A stretch of 64,000 nt of DNA from Maniola hyperantus (GCF_902806685.2 NC_048550.1:7917383-7981382), one strand, 5' to 3'; shown: positions 34,204 through 46,342, counted from the first letter of the stretch. Translations and numbers: made by a program. Notes: generated by a model not told the origin, from the sequence alone.

Positions 34204-37200
34204 TCAAGTTTGATTTCCGATTATTTTACAATAGGTTAAGTAATCTGTGACAAGAACTTTGCCCTTGTACAAATAATTCGGCTCCAAGAGAGGTAATTCA
34301 TGAAGGGATCTGAAAAAATAAAATCATGTTTCTTTGTAATAGTAACATGAAAATTTTACAGCTATTAGTAAGCCAGTATAATATACGGTCTATCAAATCA
34401 GTACAGTATCTGTTTGTATGCACTCAGTTTTTATAAAGGTTACTTTTGTTTTAACGTTTCGTGTCATAGACTATGACGTCATAACAAATCCAACATGGTG
34501 GACATGACCAGGAACAAAAATGTGACATATGTATCGAGTTTTGGTTCCAATTAAATTACATCATTACATAGATTTCAAATGTTTTAATGTGGTATTAAAA
34601 AGGTTAGAACTTTGAAAAATCCTTTAGGCCTTGCGCAGACGACGGACTATTGTCCGTGGAGGATCATTGACGAGCTGTATCTCATAACACACGACGGACT
34701 TATACACGGACGGACATAGTGAACTAGAGAGGGAACTCTCGGTTTGATTCTGAATCGACGATATGATAAATGTTGGTCTATTTTGACGTAAAATCGAGGT
34801 AAAATAATAGACAAAATTAGGGCTACTCTCGTCAAATGTACTGACGTGTGACACCTGCCAGTGTCGTCCAAGCCTCGACGTTTTGTTAGAAGTTCCCTAA
34901 CTGTCGTGAACTGTGCTAATAATGGTTACAGCGAAACACCGTAAACCACATCAGAGTTTGTCCTCCGCGGACATAGTCCCTCGTCTGCGCAGGCCCTTAA
35001 TTATTCTACTTACGGATATTGAACTTTCATATTTTTTGGACCTCTAACAGGATTCCAAGCTGATATGGGTGATTTGTTAGACAACATTAGTCCTGCTACT
35101 GCTGTGTATAAACCATGTTCTTGACATAGCTTCTCCTGGAATAGAAAATCTTTTATACGATCTGATTCGATTTTGATGAAACTTTCAGTGACAGCAAAGG
35201 CATTTATCACTTTAGACATTACACAAATAACGGGCTCGTTACTTTTGTATGGTTGGCTAGATAATCAGTGACATAAAAATATAATATGTCTTCAACAAAG
35301 TAATCCTTAAAAATGTTTTATTTTATATTTTATTTTAATTCATCATTATCAGCTGATATTTTTTAGATTCCAAGCTGCACTACAAAGTTATGTGTGCCTA
35401 TATTCTTACTACTGTCAAATATATCATTACAACCCCTGGCTGGCTCACTACTGAGCACGGGTCTCCTCTCAGAAGGCTAGAAGGTCATTACGCTAGCTGA
35501 GTGCAAACTGGCATACTTTACAACCTTTGAGAACATTATGGAAAATTCTCAAGAAGGTAGATTTCCTCACGATGTTTTTTAATCGCGTAAAATGCACATA
35601 ACTCTGAAAATAAGGCGTTTATGTTCGGGATTGTACACAGGACTCGACCCCCCGAACAGGAGACCGAAGTCTAACCACCGAAAATCGCCGGCCCCCTACA
35701 GAGCACGGGTCTCCTCGCAGAGTGAGAAGGGTTTGGCCATAGTCTACCACACTGCCCATGTGCGGATTGGTAGACTTCACACCACACACCTTTGAGAACA
35801 TTATAGAGAACTCGCAGGCATGCAGGTTCCCTCGCGATGTTTTCCTTCACCGTTAAAGCAAGTGATATTTAATTACTTAAAACGCACATAACTCTGAAAT
35901 GTTAGAGGTGCGTGCCCAGGATCGAACCCCCCACCCTCCGATTAGAAGGCGGACGTCATAACCACTAGACTATCATAGCTTATCACCGAAAATGACTAGT
36001 GTAAATTAAATCCTTACTCTCCATTCAGCAAGCATGTAGTCACTTTCGCTAAGAGCCGATGCAGCCTTATCTACATCATAGGTACATGAGAAATGAGGTA
36101 AGTAGTTTTCTGCCAGAAAGTTTACAAATGATGTTGGCTGACTTAAAAACTGTTCTATTATATCCTTTGGGCTATGGGTCAAAGATTTTTGTCCATCACT
36201 GGCTATCAATTCTGAAAGAAATGACATTCTTTAAATATTTTTAATCTGTATTTCGTAATACAAATATTTTGTATATAGATTTGAACATAAAACCCTAAAA
36301 TTCCTTACCTTTGGGGTTTAATACTCTTCCTACACCATGCAAAATGCTTACTGTTTGGTCTTTGCCTAGGGACATGAATTTGTTTGATGTATTCTTTTTC
36401 TTTCTAGTCGTTTTACTTTTAACTTCTTTTTCTTTTATTATACTGGTTTCTAAATTACAGCTTGAACCTAAAAGGTAAATTAAATTGAAATCTTAAGGTA
36501 TATCGTCAGTGTAGTTTCATTATCTTGAGTAACAGATAAGCTAGGAATAAATATAGCGTGCTACTCGTACGAAACGTGTTCTGATACGAACCGCCTCGCG
36601 GAATACCCTTCCGGCGTCCGTGTTTCCTGCCAAGTGTAACCTAAATACTTTTAAGGCAAGAGTGAATAGGCATCTTCTAGGTTGATTGTCGTTGAGCGCA
36701 AGCCTATCTCACAATAAAATAAAAAAAGGAAATTCCACTAATTGACTTATTAAAATGTACTATATGGAGGCCATAATATTATCTGCACTAACGAGACGTC
36801 GAAAAAAAAAATCCGTGTGCGTTCTTCAGCTAGATCTGTCTGTTAGCTTTACGCCGGCTCCACACGTTGCCAGCGCTGGGGCCAATGCTAATTTTCCGAT
36901 CCACAGGTTCCGTTGGGCGAACAGTGTTAGGGCCAGAGTTGATGCCAACGTGTGGAGCCGGGGCGTTAGGGTTTATAATTTTTAAAAACACATGACGTAT
37001 TAAGACCTACTATACAGGTTGTAACCAAAACGCTAGCTAAAACTTAGCGTTATTGTTGCAGTATCTAAACACAATCCAAAACCAATAACTATTTTTTTTG
37101 TGGTATCATACCAGTAATCATCAGTATTCAGTACTATCACCGGTCTTCGTTTTTGCTAGCGTTCTGGTTACAGCCTGTATATAAGAAATAATAATTTATT

Positions 37201-40200
37201 TATGACTTACACTTTTATGAAAATTAAAAAAAGCTTGCTGACCTTTTAAACATGCAAAATGTAAGTTTAAAATTGCCGATCTCACGTCACCACCTGATGT
37301 GTTGACGACAGATTCAATAATATCCGCCGTAGGAATGTTGTATGTACAGGTGTATTTCTTACTGATTATATCACTGGCTCTTTTGAGAGCTGCTTTTAGA
37401 CCCGTCGCTGATACACTGTTAAATCTTTAAAAAAATCAAGCTAATTAATTAAGCTATCTTTCTTTATGTTTGTTTTCTTTTTAATTAGCACTACATAAAA
37501 TCTTGTTTTTTTACTAAGGAACCTTAAAATTCGATCAAGTGCGAGTCGGACTCGCCATTCTATGGGTCACCGGTCAACTGTCATGTCAAAAGTACAGTTC
37601 ACTTTTAAAATAAGGAATAAAATCGTATTTTTCACATGACAATTGACACAAGTTAAAATGGCGAGTGAGAAGTCATTTGGTACGCATAATACACACAATT
37701 TTTTAAATAGGATAGACTTACATTATATGGTGAATACTGAACTGCTCTTTCAAACTTGGTGAGAATAGGTGGAATGCTGTATTTTTATTGTCTGTGTGAG
37801 ATTCAGAACATATGAATACTATTGGAGATTTTGCCCTTAGTTTATACTGCCTGGAACATTTGAAAAACTTTATAATGTACACCCAGTCCAAACTCTTGGA
37901 AAGCTGAAATTTGTCACAGATGTTTTCCTTTCTAATTTAGACAAGGAATAATATCGAAATTCGACAGGACTAAGGAATCCACCAAAGCGGAGATTGGCTG
38001 AGATGTGCTTAGCAGATCGTTGTTAGATGATGTGATAATTTTTTCGCGTCATCTATCATTACTGGCTAAACAAATCTCCACTCTGGTAGATATCGGGCCT
38101 TAGAAATAAAAAAGGATTTATATTTTCGCCGAGCGAAGCAGCGGGCGGTCTGGGTATGGGGGGCGCAAACCCGCACGTCACCCCCTATCCCGTACCGGGT
38201 TAGCGACGATCGCCAAACCATTTTTAGAACTGAAAACTTGGCCCTTAAAAACTTACTGCAGGACATGTGTAAATTCTGATGGTGTCCTTATGAAGACATT
38301 TGGAAAGTCCTCCACCAGAACCAACTTGCAGCTATTATTGTCTAATAGTGACGTATAATTTGCAGAATTAATAAGAAATTCCAGGAACTTCTTTGACTGT
38401 GGTACTTTGAACTCATAGTCCCCTAGAATCAAAGAAATAATAATTAATATCATTATAAGAATTGGATCTTCAAGTAACAAGTTACAAGTATTAATAAATA
38501 AGAATTGAGGACAGGTTTATTGGTAAGTATCAATGAATTAAATGAATTACGAAATAAATACTCATAAATCATATTATTTATAGTCCCCTGCCGCACCGAG
38601 TTTGTGTAGCCTATTCTATGAAAATTCAATCAACAATGGAGAAGTTCATGCTGTGCTGCATTTTTGGTCAGCTTATCACTTGGGTAATTAACACAGAATC
38701 TTTGCAGTGTGGAGCATGGAAAGACTGATCTTGATTGCATGCAATACAAGTTGCAACATTGTTCTTCTCAGGTGCTTAATGGACATACAAATAAAAAAAC
38801 CGGCCAAGTGCGAGTCAGGCTCGCACACTGGGTTCCGTACTACAATCGTATTTTTTCGACATTTTGCACGATAATTCAAAAACTATGATGCATAAAAATC
38901 TGTTTTAGAATGCACAAGTAAAGCCCTTTCATATGATACCCCACTTGATATAGTTATCTTACTTCGAATATTGAAAATACTAATTATTAGTTCATGACCA
39001 CAATTGTTTTTTTTTGTGTGATCTAACCCTAAATTCACGGTTTTCAGATTTTTCCCCTAAAGCCAGCTATAAGACCCACCTATCTGCCAAATTTCATGAT
39101 TCTAGGTCAACGGGAAGTATCCTGTAGGTTTCTTGACAGACAGACAGACAACATTGTGATCCTATAAGGGTTCCGTTTTTCCTTTTGAGGTACGGAACCC
39201 TAAAAAGATTCATGATGTCAGTGAAGACATTTTTTTGAGAATGGCATACATACTGCAGTGATTTGAGAACAGTTAATATACAGGGTTACAGGAAAATAGG
39301 ACACGATCCCGTTAAGGGGTTATAGTACAGGACATTAGCTATCAAACGACCCCTAAAGTGCTTATGCGAAAGTGTATCGTTTTCGAGTTATTCATTTTTT
39401 TTTTTTTTTTTTTGGTAAAAGGGTGTTTGCCACTTTAAAAATTAATAAAAAAAAGGAACAATGTATTTCAGCAGATTTTTATTTATTTATTGCTAGTACA
39501 TATATTTGTTAATAATAAACAGTTATAAAACTAAAAAAATCTTCAAGCATTTTAAAATTACAGCCCAAAAACTGTACAAGTTTTCGATTTTTAAATTTAA
39601 TTCTTGAATAACTTGCAAATTTTCTGTAAAAATTACTATGGCACTTATCCTGCGGATTATTTTAAAAACATCTACGTTTCGTTAGCTATCCATTGGTATA
39701 AAAAAATTATTAAAAAATCATAAAATCAAGAAAAAATTACACAACAAAGAGACCAGGTAGAAAATTCTAACAAATGGCTATTCCTAATGAATTAAATCAG
39801 AATCAATGTAAAAACGAGTTTAATGCAAAATAGTTAAAGATTATTTTTAATGAGGTCAAAAGGTAACATAAAATCAGTCGACAAACACAAAATGTGTATT
39901 TTTATGGCCGCTATAACAACAAATACTAAAATTGCAAAATGGCCGCCATAAAAATTAAAAGAAAATTAAAAATTGTTATTTCTTGTACGAAGGTACGGAA
40001 CCCTTCGTGTGCGAGCCTGACTCGCACTTGACTGATTTTATATTACCTTTTGACCTCATTAAAAATAATCTTTAACCATTTTGCATTAAACTCGTTTTTA
40101 CATAGATTCTGATTTAATTCTTTAGCAATAGCATTTGTTAGAATTTTCTACCTGGTCTCTTTGTTGTGTAATTTTTCCTTGATTTTATGATTTTTTTAAT

Positions 40201-42362
40201 ATTTTTTTTGTACCAATGGATAGCTAACGAAACGTAGATGTTTTTAAAATAATCCGCAGGATAAGTGCCATAGTAATTTTTACAGAAAATTTGCAAGTTA
40301 CTATTCAAAGAATTAAATTTAAAAATCGAAAACTTGTACAGTTTTTGGGCTGTAATTTTAAAATGCTTGAAGATTTTTTTAGTTTTATAACTGTTTATTA
40401 TTAACAAGGATATGTACTAGCAATAAATAATTAAAAATCTGCTGAAATACATTGTTCCTTTTTTTTTATTAATTTTTAAAGTGGCAAACACCCTTTTACC
40501 AAGAAAAAAATGAATAACTCGAAAACGATACACTTTCGCATAAGCACTTTAGGGGTCGTTTGATAGCTAATGTCCTGTACTATAACCCCTTAACGGGATC
40601 GTGTCCTATTTTCCTGTAACCCTGTATAGCTTAACTACTTAGATTATTATAAATACTAGTAAAAACTGCACGTTTTTATGGTGCTTGCAGGGGTGATATC
40701 CCTTTTCTCTAGTGGTTTACACCATTCTGCCCATAATAAAAATTAAAGCGTGTGATATAAGCTTTTATTTCATGGGCAAGTGGTTTTTATTGGATGTGCT
40801 GACCAACTTGTCCCATCCTCCAGTATTTATATCACTACTAATATTATAAATGTGAGTGTGTTAGTTTGGGAATGGGACAACAGATTGGTGTGATTTTTTT
40901 GCACAAATGTACTTAAAAATTTAGTGGTAAAGGCTACTTTTTATCCTGAGAAACAAGAGTTCCCACTGGATTTAAAAAAACCTAAATACACATGGAGGAA
41001 GTGGCAGGTGTCATCTAGAAATTCATAAACTTGTTATTACCGAATTCACTAGGATATTCAATGTCTAGTGGTGTAATCCATTCTGTCATTTTAACATTAT
41101 ACTTAGCAGCTATGGTTCTTATACAAGCAGTTTTTCCACAGCCCACCGGTCCAGATAGCAACAGCATATCATTATTGGCATTCACACAAGCAGTCTTCAG
41201 CCATTCGTCTACTTCTTGAACCTTCTTATTGTGAACTGCCAGGTCCTTTACAGTGACTGGATCAAAATTTTTCATCCAGTTTTTGTCATTAATATTTGGT
41301 AAGCTACCATTCTCTACAGGCATGGATGCTTCCTAAAATTAATTTATAGATCACATATAGTCCGCGACCGGTTGAAATGTCAATCGGCGTATGAGGCGGG
41401 GGGACTAGGAGGCTAGGTCGCAGGTTCGCAGGGCGTTCCCTCCCTGATTGCCATCATGATCTGTCGCATACTCTTATTGTGTACTATATATTGGTTAAGT
41501 AGTAATAAGGGTTTTTAAAGGAATCATAATTTTAGGAGCCTTTTTTAGAGAAACATTTAGAGAAACATTTTTTACTGAAGCAGTTGAACACTAAACAGAT
41601 CATTCTTTATTATTATTATTATTTATTTATTTATTATTTAATTAGAACGGCCATAAAGCCCAATTACACTAATTAAACTACGAGTACTAACTAACATAAA
41701 ATTATAAATTTTCACGAAAGTGCAAGATCTGACCCATGAGGTCAGACCCATTTGTCAGCAAATATGTCACAGCGAGGGGACTCCTTCAGCAGCGCGTTGA
41801 GCGCAGCCAAAGTGCGCGGTATGGGTGACCTGGAGCGCGCTACCGTGCGACTAAACGGACTTACGAAAAATTTGGCGGAGATAGCTGTAATTAGAGGGTG
41901 CATAAACGCAGCAGAGCTTGTTGTGCAGTTCAGAGCAGTCACACCCCTAAGAATCTTGCAAATTGTACCAATTTGGTCGCAGTCTCTTCGGGTTTTGAGC
42001 GAGTGGAAACCCAAGTGCCCTTGGAGAAATTTTGTGGGATACATAAATCATCATGTCCCTGGAAAACAAACAGGATGGCACTGCCAAGGTTAATAGCCTG
42101 CATAACCTAATATTTTGTTTCTCACTTTCTTACCTTATTACTAATCGGTTTTTGGACATTTGAGGTATCTTTTTTAACTTTCTTTGGAACTGGACTGTCA
42201 TCAAATTCGAAAAGAGGTTTAAACCATTTTTTGTCCTGTAAATAATGTACATTTTAGGCATCTAAAATAATGTTATGAAGTCATTTTTATTATAATCATA
42301 AGATGATTTATTTAAATACTTAATAAAAGACAAAATAATATTACCTTTGCTAAATTAGGCAT
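34204..42362 (-). CDS. Rad17: Cell-cycle checkpoint protein Rad17 (9-1-1 clamp loader), 10 exons
   Basis: Exons in transcript order: 42362-42345, 42235-42134, 41332-41041, 38422-38257, 37850-37722, 37424-37243, 36467-36309, 36211-36018, 35135-35014 and 34309-34204. They sum to 1470 nt, or 489 aa, with consistent phases and GT-AG borders. The family conserves the pre-Walker segment seen here, W..NFDPVTVKDLAVHNKKVQEV. Walker A is GPVGCGKT (101-108), the Walker B region is KLVLVEDFPN (170-179), and a sensor-2-like GGDVRSAIL lies at 280-288. Rad17 replaces RFC1 in a clamp loader that places Rad9-Rad1-Hus1 on damaged DNA in the nucleus and promotes ATR signalling. The protein is shorter than human Rad17 (681 aa) and near the compact length of insect orthologues; the C-terminal region is short. 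The start ATG sits six codons before the first intron and is the only ATG that fits. Introns carry many repeats, including a 1.34 kb fold-back element in intron 3. Confidence 0.95.
34627..34996. mobile_element. PIF/Harbinger-like MITE with nested repeat
   Basis: The ends GGCCTTGCGCAGACGACGGA and the complement of TCCCTCGTCTGCGCAGGCCC are inverted. TTA flanks both sides (34624-34626, 34997-34999), a TWA duplication. The 34720-34930 interior matches the copy at 32.6 kb and may be a second insertion. It lies in Rad17 intron 9. Confidence 0.8.
35425..35690 (-). repeat. tRNA-derived SINE, minus copy
   Basis: CCTGGCTGGCTCACTACTGA through TTGAGAACATTATGG to ACTCGACCCCCCGAAC. It lies in Rad17 intron 8, directly followed by a second copy. 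Confidence 0.8.
35691..35990 (-). repeat. tRNA-derived SINE, second minus copy
   Basis: ACAGAGCACGGGTCTCCTCG through GATGTTTTCCTTCACCG to GATCGAACCCCCCAC. It is better conserved than its neighbour. Confidence 0.85.
36560..36728 (+). mobile_element. CR1/Jockey-type LINE 3' terminus
   Basis: TTCCTGCCAAGTGTAACCT, then AAGGCAAGAGTGAATAGGCA and TCTTCTAGG correspond to the end of the copy at 46.7-47.2 kb. In Rad17 intron 6. Confidence 0.6.
36851..36967. repeat. 117-bp palindromic MITE
   Basis: ACGCCGGCTCCACACGTTG pairs with CAACGTGTGGAGCCGGGGCG, then GCTGGGGCCAA with GGGCCAGAGTTG. It is GC-rich in an AT-rich intron. Confidence 0.75.
38795..39207 (+). repeat. 'TGCGAGTC' repeat, full length
   Basis: CCGGCCAAGTGCGAGTCAGG through TCTAGGTCAACGGGAAGTAT to GAGGTACGGAACCCTAAAAA. 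In Rad17 intron 3. Confidence 0.85.
39281..40624. mobile_element. 1.34-kb fold-back element with about 600-bp inverted arms
   Basis: The left arm (39281-39879) and right arm (40030-40624) are near-perfect inverted copies, starting CAGGGTTACAGGAAAATAGG. They are separated by a 150-base spacer that itself contains a 'TGCGAGTC' fragment (GTGCGAGCCTGACTCGCAC). TATA flanks both ends (39277-39280, 40625-40628). There is no transposase; the 89-residue frame in the right arm has no family resemblance. In Rad17 intron 3. Confidence 0.88.
41605..42112 (-). repeat. Unclassified retroposon-like repeat in Rad17 intron 2
   Basis: On the minus strand it ends in GGGCTTTATGGCCGTTC and an A/T-rich tail of AATAAATAAATAAT units (41605-41645), like a retroposed copy. 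Frames of about 100 codons are open on both strands (41742-42044 minus; 41752-42093 plus). I recognise no protein in either. Confidence 0.45.
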
Positions 42363-44007
42363 CTTTGATATTGTGTAATGTTTAAAGGAAAAATTAAAGT
42401 TTCCTCTGGGAATTAATGCAATATTATAATTTAAGCTAGTTGATACGCTAGTGCAAAAAACCTTTTTTGAATTGTTACACCAAACTTGTAAACACAGACC
42501 ATGCTTGTAAACACAGATTAATAGGGATACTAATTACTACGTATCTTGTAAAAGTTACCTGTGAAAGTTACTAACACGGTAACACCGCATAAATAAAATT
42601 GAAGTGATATGACAGTGATGGACAGAAAATAAAATAGAAAATTATGAAAAAAATTCTGTACTCTATGGAAAAATTACAACTTTGAGACTTTATTTTATTT
42701 TAGGCCAAATGCAGACATGAGACAGCTCTTGAATGTTGATGGTTGTCACGAAATTGATCTTTAAATATCATCTAAGCGAACTTGCGATGCTTTTTTGAAC
42801 GAAATTAAATATTACTGGAGATGCTGGAGAAGCTGTGACGGAATGAAAGCTGTTGAAACTTTATTGTATTATACATTTTGATCGAAATCACAAGCTTTAG
42901 ACTCAATTTTAGTACAGTTTTAATCATCTGGGTTGGAAATAACTAAGTTTAAAGTATTATTCAGTGATCAGGATCGCAAACTTCAGACCCAATGTTTTGG
43001 CCGTTTTGCTTGCAAAATGAGTTCTTATTTTCTGTGTACCAAAAACACCTGGGGAAAAAAGAATTTTGATCAGAAGGGAAATTACACCGTTTTATTTGCA
43101 CGCTCCTCATCAGTACCCTTATTATAAATGCGAAAGTGTGTATGTTTGTTGGTTTGTCCTTCAATCACGTCGCAACAGCGCAATGGATTGACGTGATTTT
43201 TTGCATGGGTATAGATAAAGACCTGGAGAGTGACATAGGCTACTTTTTATCCCGTAAAATCAAAATGTTCCCACGGGATCTTTAAAAACCTAATTCCACG
43301 CGGACGAAGCCCGGCGTTACGGGCATCAGCTAGTAATTTATACTTACAATTTCCGAATGTCCATGCATTGCTCATTGTAGGCTGTAGCTGTACCTACCGG
43401 TTTAAAATAGCCAAAGCAATGGACTAACTACTATGGAAAGCTTCGATTCAAAACCTTGAATACTTTTAGTAAGTAGGTAGCCTATTACTATATAATATTT
43501 ACTAGTTTTCACCGTTAAATGACGTTTTCTTTTTAAATAATAAACAAAATTATCCTTGTCTTGTCGATGAGATGAGTGAACCGGTGGCAGAACCTAACAA
43601 AATCTGAGGTGTGGTTACAACCTAAAATCAGTTCTACCAACGTAGACAGACAAACCTAGTTTCTCGCTCATGTCCTCGCTTTTCTTTCTCTCATTCTCGC
43701 AGTGTTTGACAGCTGACCACAGAGTACCTAGGTACTTTGTAACAGCTGACTTCGACATTTTAACAATTTAAATTTTAAGTCAAAGTCACAGAGTGTCAAA
43801 GTCAATCTCCACGAATGCTCGTAGTTACGTAAAATATTTTTAATATTCTTATTTAAATGTTGTACAGTCGATAAATACAGCTAATGTACTAAGTTTGTAA
43901 GTAAAACTATACGAAATTATCCAAGTGTATTTATAAAGTATTCGGAAAATCTGTGAGTGCGTTGTAAAGGGTTATTGAGTTACTACGTAATTACGTTCCA
44001 GGTAAAA
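42363..44007. promoter_or_regulatory. Divergent Rad17/NDUFS7 intergenic region
   Basis: Head-to-head start codons are 1.6 kb apart. The interval holds a SINE-like copy at 43120-43335. The rest is AT-rich; no TATA box stands out next to either start. Transcription start sites cannot be fixed from sequence. Confidence 0.4.
43120..43335 (-). repeat. 'GATGCCCGCG'-family repeat, minus copy
   Basis: TTATAAATGCGAAAGTGTG through GACGTGATTTTTTGCATGGG to GGGCATCAGCTAG. Confidence 0.85.
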
Positions 44008-46342
44008 ATGCAAGCTATCAAGGCTTTGGGGGCTGCAGCTCCTTCCACCGTTCTTTCGGTGGTAAAGAAAGGAGCATTTGCTCCTATAATAGATCAAGTA
44101 CGCCAAACCCATTTGCCGGCACCTGATCCAAAAGAACAAAGACCGTATTCCCCTTTCCAAGACACTAGTAACATGGCAGAGTATGCTGTGGCTCGACTAG
44201 ACGATCTGTTGAACTGGGGTAGGAAGGGTTCAATGTGGCCCATGACGTTTGGTTTAGCTTGTTGTGCTGTTGAGATGATGCACATAGCTGCTCCCCGCTA
44301 TGATATGGACAGGTAAGTGGGTTGAATACACCATCTACTTATATATTTTTCTCAAATAAATGTTGGTTGAATGGGAATTATTTTTAAAATCCATTGGCTT
44401 TTCATGGTTATGTTCCTCACAGCTGCAGTTGTCTGAGAACCTAATCAATCACTTGTTCCACCAGTTACAATGACAGATTGAGATATTATGTAAACCACTG
44501 CAGTTATTGTATATTTATTATTCAGTCTACTCTTTAGTTAACATTTAGCACAATCATTTGTAATTTTTATGGATATGATAAAGTTCCTAGGTAATCAACA
44601 AAAAGATACAGAATAGCCCTGAAGATCTTATAAATATCAAGAAGTTACTTTTACCTATTTGCTTGTTTCAGATACGGTGTAGTATTCAGAGCTTCACCCC
44701 GACAATCAGATGTAATGATCGTAGCTGGAACTTTAACTAATAAAATGGCACCTGCACTAAGAAAAGTGTATGACCAGATGCCTGACCCAAGATGGGTCAT
44801 TTCCATGGGCAGCTGTGCCAATGGTGGTGGATACTATCACTACTCTTATTCTGTTGTAAGGTAAGCAATATTTAAAACTAGAGGATGCCCGTGACTTCGT
44901 CCGCGTGGATTTAGGTTTTTAAAAATCCTGTGGGAACCCTTTGATTTCCTTGGATAAAAAGTAAGCCTATGTCCTTCCCCGGGATGCAAGCTATTGCTGT
45001 ACCAAGTTTCGTCAAAATTGGTTGAACGGATGGGCTGTAATAGGCTAGCAGACAGACAGACACACTTTCGCATTTATATTAGTATGGATAGTAGACAGGA
45101 AGTTCATAGTGAAGCTAATTATAGTATTTTTCTGTCTATGTCTTCTAACCTTTTAAATAATAACTTGTCAGATTTTAGATAATTCTTATTATCATGTACA
45201 CAATCAAATTGCACATGCTATCTGTTTTTTTCATCATTTCATACTGCAGTAATGAAGGAACGCTTTCAATGAAAATGATACGAGCCTCATCAAAATATGT
45301 TTAGTAGTTATCAAGATTAGAATATACAGAGACACATTTTTTTGGAAACTCCTTTCTGCTAATGCACAACTTTATTAATGACTAGCATTTGTTCACAATT
45401 TAGTCTGTGGTACATATTATGTAATTTAGTCTTTGTTACTTCTGAATAAAATAGCTTTCTAATGGTGAAAGAATTATTAAAATCGGTTCAGAAGTTTCAT
45501 GGTTTATCGATTACAAACAAACAAACAAAAACAAAAGTTTATAATATTAGTATTTAGTATAGATCAGTTGCCAGTTAGGTCATCAGTACCCTTATTATAA
45601 ATTCGAAAGTGTGTTTGTTTGTTGGTTTATTGGTTTGTCCTTCAATCACGTCGCAACGGTGCAACAGATTGATGTGATTTTTTGCATGGGTATAGATAAA
45701 GACCTGGAGAGTGACATAACCTACTTTTTATCCCGGAACATCAAAGATTACCCACAGGATTTTTAAAAACCTAATTCCACGCGGACGAAGTCGCGGGCAT
45801 CAGCTAGTAAGTAATAATAAGTTGCAGCCAAATAAAAATCAACACTTGTTTAACCGTCCAAATTGACTAGAAATGATTTTAAATGCATACTAAACACGAA
45901 AGTGTCTGTTTGCTAGCTTTTCACGGCCCAACAGTTTAACCGATTTTGATGAAATTTGGTAACAGAGTTAGCATACAAGGAACGACAAAGGCTACTTTTT
46001 ATCCCTGAAAATCAAACAGTTCAATTAGAATCCTAAATCCATGCGGACAAAGTCGCAGCCATCTTCTTCTTCTTCGCTCTGGGCCGGTTTCCGCACTTAA
46101 ACGTTTCCGTCTATTGTGCGTGCCGCCAGCCATCATCTAGGTAGTTCTTTATAAAATTTTAATTTTCACTTGCATAATATGTTTGTTATTATTATATTTA
46201 CAGAGGATGCGATCGCATTGTGCCTGTTGACATTTATGTCCCTGGATGCCCGCCCACAGCAGAAGCTTTACTGTATGGAGTCCTTCAACTACAGAAGAAA
46301 GTCAAGAGAATGAAAACAGTCCAAATATGGTACCGAAAGTAA
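44008..46342 (+). CDS. ND-20: NADH:ubiquinone oxidoreductase 20 kDa subunit (NDUFS7/PSST)
   Basis: Exons: 44008-44312, 44672-44860 and 46204-46342 (633 nt, 210 aa; human 213 aa). The phases agree and all borders are GT-AG. The subunit carries the terminal 4Fe-4S cluster N2 of mitochondrial complex I, which passes electrons to ubiquinone on the matrix side. The N2 ligands are visible: C85 and C86 in FGLACCAVEM, C150 in ISMGSCANGGG and C180 in VPGCPPTAEAL. The first ~40 residues (MQAIKALGAAAPSTVL...) lack acidic residues until D29 and look like a mitochondrial presequence. An acceptor (TTCCAG) seven bases before the ATG suggests a noncoding first exon ending near 43951 (CT|GTGAGT), which would make a very short ~50-base intron. 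AATAAA occurs directly after the stop (46343-46348). Both introns contain SINE-like insertions. Confidence 0.98.
44878..45090 (+). repeat. 'GATGCCCGCG'-family repeat in NDUFS7 intron 2
   Basis: CTAGAGGATGCCCGTGACTT to CACTTTCGCATTTATATTAG, starting 18 bases after the exon 2 donor. Confidence 0.85.
45590..45812 (-). repeat. 'GATGCCCGCG'-family repeat in NDUFS7 intron 2
   Basis: TTATAAATTCGAAAGTGTG to GTCGCGGGCATCAGCTAG, minus orientation. Confidence 0.85.
45890..46140 (-). repeat. Related repeat with TTCTTC tract
   Basis: CACGAAAGTGTCTGTTTGC, CGATTTTGATGAAATTTGG and GCGGACAAAGTCGCAGCCAT, then a (TTC)n tract. Similar to 63.6 kb. Confidence 0.6.

Noticed and set aside
40138..40407. 89-codon frame as a transposase fragment
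   Set aside because: It lies wholly in one arm of the fold-back element, is Lys/Asn/Ile-rich and shows no DDE motif.
43957..44007. 17-codon N-terminal extension of NDUFS7
   Set aside because: It begins with GTG and passes through a 3' splice site. The ATG at 44008 fits the family length.
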